This document shows, piece after piece, positions 6,454 through 8,308 of a stretch of DNA of 8,308 nucleotides. This stretch comes from Thermohalobaculum sp039185235. Its GTDB lineage: Bacteria; Pseudomonadota; Alphaproteobacteria; Rhodobacterales; Rhodobacteraceae. The position numbers and the translations under genes are program-made. Below the pieces are notes generated by a model. It did no database searches and was not told where the DNA came from. It saw only the letters and a list, made by a program, of their open reading frames with translations. Where the stretch lies: NCBI GenBank assembly GCA_039185235.1, contig JBCDAS010000189.1:1-8308 (forward strand). Reading direction: 5' to 3'. Positions within the stretch are counted from its first letter, which is position 1. Each line of letters opens with the position of its first letter.

Positions 6454-7593
6454 TCAAAGCCCGCCAGTCCAGCCCGGAGGCGCGGCGCGAGCCCCGGCTG
6501 CTAGACCGATCGAAAGCGCGTCTATATCCAAGGACAGCTTGATATTGACCTGCTCGCCGGGCTCAACTTCTCGATTGGCACCGAACGGGTGATAGCAGCT
6601 TCCCCAGCTCGAGCTTTGACCATCCGTTGACAACTCAATGCCGCCGGGGAAGCGGACCTTCATCCATTGCTCGACCCCAGATACGAGCCCGGGCCGATCA
6701 GCGAATAACGGGCCAGAAAAGCTTTGCGAGACCATGAGGTCCGCGGCCTTCAGGTCGATCTCGGCAATTTCTGTTGGCAACGACAGGCGCTGGTGCCGCG
6801 AATTGCCGGGAACGCCATGCGCTGCGGCGTCCAAAAAAGCCAGCGGTGAGAGATCCAAGCCCTCGACCTGCCACCAAGGGGCATCTCCAGCGGCAATGTC
6901 GCTCGATAAGGCGACCTCAATCCCGATGATATCTGGCAAGAGCGTTGCCTCCGGGACGAGCAGCTCCGCGCGTGCATGGTCGAGAGTTGGCGCCAGACCT
7001 TCAGTCAGGACTGAGCGGCAGAGGATTTCGTGCACCAAAAGATCCGCGCGCCCGGGCAAATCACGCCCGGGCAGAACCTGACTGGAATGCATGTTTAGAA
7101 CGGTGATCTTGTCCGCATATCCATTGCGCGCGATGCATTTCTCTGCAATCGATGCGAGCAGCGGGTTCATTTCGACCGTCCAGACGTGATCCGCCCCTGC
7201 CTCGGCTGCCATCATCGCCAAAACCCCTGTGCCGGCACCGATCTCCAGCACCCGCATGCTCGGTTGCAGGCTGGCCCTGATAGCATCGCGATAGGCCCGC
7301 GTGCGCGCGCGGTCTTCGAGCATCCGCCAATGCCAGCCCGGCACCTGGGAATAGACGAGGTCATCGGTGGCGGCCCAAAGGCGGCGATTGGTCGGGGCCG
7401 CGGCCCGCAAGGCAATCGCCGCCTGTGCGAGTTCGGCAAGCGGATACCTGCCAATCGCCTGTCGCAACAGCTCGGCCAAGGCGTCGTCTCCCTGAGGCGT
7501 CGTGATCCAACGCATCGCCTCCTCACGCAAACCAGGCGGGAAATCGGTGCCCTTGCGATCGAGGGGTATGGGTTCGGCTAGAGGACGATGCAT
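6454..7593 (-). CDS. Protein arginine methyltransferase (PRMT)-like SAM-dependent methyltransferase
   Basis: This 379-residue protein has a class I SAM-binding core followed by a PRMT-type beta-barrel. The N-terminal helix motif HWRMLEDRARTRAY (88-101) matches the HxxMLxDxxRTxxY of PRMTs. Motif I is VLEIGAGTG (115-123), and E141 in TVEMN is the ribose-binding acid. The 'double-E' substrate loop is present as E189 and E198 (HEILCRSVLTEG), closest to PRMT7. The barrel has GVEQWMKVRF (306-315), IELST (319-323) and SSW (328-330) at the place of the THW loop, so its His is missing. Residues 1-80 are an unassigned Ala-rich helical extension. Transfer of methyl groups to arginine of a protein is the family inference; the target is unknown. 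An in-frame TAA lies two codons upstream, so base 7593 is the furthest start. No SD is visible there, so the start is uncertain. It precedes the alg44-like gene on the same strand by 140 nt. Confidence 0.82.
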   Translation of the reverse strand: MHRPLAEPIPLDRKGTDFPPGLREEAMRWITTPQGDDALAELLRQAIGRYPLAELAQAAIALRAAAPTNRRLWAATDDLVYSQVPGWHWRMLEDRARTRAYRDAIRASLQPSMRVLEIGAGTGVLAMMAAEAGADHVWTVEMNPLLASIAEKCIARNGYADKITVLNMHSSQVLPGRDLPGRADLLVHEILCRSVLTEGLAPTLDHARAELLVPEATLLPDIIGIEVALSSDIAAGDAPWWQVEGLDLSPLAFLDAAAHGVPGNSRHQRLSLPTEIAEIDLKAADLMVSQSFSGPLFADRPGLVSGVEQWMKVRFPGGIELSTDGQSSSWGSCYHPFGANREVEPGEQVNIKLSLDIDALSIGLAAGARAAPPGWTGGL

Positions 7594-7830
7594 GCGGTGT
7601 TAATCCGTCTTTTGTCGGAGGATCAGTGTTCGCTTCGGAGCGCATCTGTTGGCGGGCCGAGACGCGCTCGTTGGCGGAGCTGAGGGTTGGCGTTTCGCCG
7701 CTTGGCAAGATCAGAGCAACTTGCCTGGAGACCTGGGATCGGTCTTTCCACCTCGATCAGCGCAGAGTCTAACATGATTGGCTTCCATCTGCTTGGTTGC
7801 CCGAGAGCATGCGGCGCGCCATAGGATTTG
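7594..7830. other. 237-nt gap between the ABC ATPase and methyltransferase genes
   Basis: Both flanking genes are on the - strand. No convincing coding sequence is seen; two open frames crossing it have no recognisable motif. It contains three GTTGGCG direct repeats but no clear terminator after the ATPase gene and no clear promoter for the methyltransferase gene. Confidence 0.5.
7648..7693. repeat. Three GTTGGCG direct repeats
   Basis: GTTGGCGG occurs at 7648-7655 and 7670-7677, and GTTGGCGT at 7686-7693, with start-to-start spacings of 22 and 16 bp. They lie 55 to 100 bp upstream of the methyltransferase start, where regulator sites would be expected. No regulator is identified. Confidence 0.35.
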
Positions 7831-8308
7831 TCACTTTGAAAACGTGAGATCCAACCGGTCATCGCTGGGAACACGCCGCGAGGCGTGATGCGCGACTTGG
7901 AGGATCGCAAAAGGGTTATCTGCGTGGCTTCTCTCAATGAAATCCGCCATCAAGGCCCAATTCGGCTCGTCGACATTCGCTCCCACCTCATCGAGAATGA
8001 GCAGATCCGGTTGCAAATAGACCGCGCGCAGGAGGTTCACCCGTTGCGCTTCTCCCCCTGAAAGCGCCTCGGCCCTCTGATCAGCCTGGCGCGACAGATC
8101 CAGGGCGCCGAAGGCCACGTCAAGGCCGGGAAGAGAGCGCGCCTTCCCACCCGATCTGCAGCAAAGCAGAACGTTCTCGCGCGCTGAGAGATGCGGGATC
8201 AGGCGGCTATCCTGGAACGCAAAGCCAATCCGTTGGAACCGGTTCTCCAGATGACCGGAAATCCTGGTGATCAGGCCCGCGACCACCATCAGCATGGTCG
8301 TCTTACCC
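7831..8308 (-). CDS. ABC transporter ATP-binding protein, 5'-truncated by the window end
   Basis: The frame runs off the window in the Walker A motif: GKTT is encoded at 8296-8307, just before the Met at 8295 (Met 1 below), which is therefore internal. About 40 N-terminal residues are missing from a protein of ~200. The Q-loop is FAFQD (25-29), followed by SRLIPHLSARENV, a wording familiar from nitrate/sulfonate/taurine-type importer ATPases. The signature is LSGGEAQR (78-85), Walker B with the catalytic Glu is LLILDE (98-103), and the switch His lies in VAHH (134-137). The D-loop reads ANVD instead of SALD. The Walker A-to-Q-loop spacing is short, and the protein ends soon after the H-loop, making a minimal nucleotide-binding domain. 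It would power a membrane transporter whose permease is outside the window; the substrate is unknown. Confidence 0.88.
   Translation of the reverse strand, partial: GKTTMLMVVAGLITRISGHLENRFQRIGFAFQDSRLIPHLSARENVLLCCRSGGKARSLPGLDVAFGALDLSRQADQRAEALSGGEAQRVNLLRAVYLQPDLLILDEVGANVDEPNWALMADFIERSHADNPFAILQVAHHASRRVPSDDRLDLTFSK

Noticed and set aside
7513..7523. Met27 of the methyltransferase as the start, preceded by AGGAGG
   Set aside because: The AGGAGG is only 2 nt from the ATG, too close for normal initiation. The 7593 start lacks an SD, so the question stays open, but 7593 was kept.
7800..7830. GGCGCGCC palindrome after the ABC gene as a terminator
   Set aside because: It is a self-complementary word without a usable loop and has no T-run after it.
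7523..7937. Open frames 7523-7708 and 7623-7937 on the - strand in the gap
   Set aside because: They overlap flanking genes in other frames, lack motifs and have no good start signals.

Overview
The window reads as chromosomal DNA of a high-GC alphaproteobacterium, most likely Rhodobacterales (Roseobacter-like). This placement rests on codon and GC character, dense gene packing and the kinds of genes present; no rRNA or marker gene confirms it. Six protein genes are supported, and the two at the edges are cut by the window. No tRNA, rRNA, CRISPR array or insertion sequence was seen.

Left block, + strand (1-3042): a 5'-truncated flavin oxidoreductase of the Old Yellow Enzyme / trimethylamine dehydrogenase type, closest by motif to DgcA-like demethylases. 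One base after its stop comes a complete MmgE/PrpD-family gene, whose start should be placed at 1660. Together they look like the end of a catabolic operon. The substrate cannot be read from the window.

Convergent junction (3043-3126): two overlapping hairpins that cannot form together, plus a short direct repeat that runs into the stop codon of the opposing gene.

Middle block, - strand (6313 down to 3127): a two-gene synthase module. An Alg44-like protein (PilZ domain, one membrane span, HlyD-like periplasmic part) comes first and overlaps by 8 nt an Alg8-like GT2 glycosyltransferase. The pair predicts a cyclic-di-GMP-controlled inner-membrane polysaccharide polymerase. No other alginate gene lies next to it on either side, and the gene order is the reverse of the Pseudomonas alginate operon.

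Right block, - strand: upstream of the synthase pair, after a 140-nt gap with two near-palindromes centred exactly 50 bp apart, lies a 379-residue methyltransferase. It carries nearly the full motif set of protein arginine methyltransferases, including the C-terminal beta-barrel, which is unusual in bacteria. Upstream of it, after 237 nt, is the 3' part of a compact ABC-transporter ATPase running off the window end. The methyltransferase, alg44-like and alg8-like genes share one direction and could share a transcript. The most noteworthy items are the bacterial PRMT homologue, the orphan Alg44/Alg8 pair with an altered PilZ motif, and the altered iron-sulfur motif of the flavoprotein.
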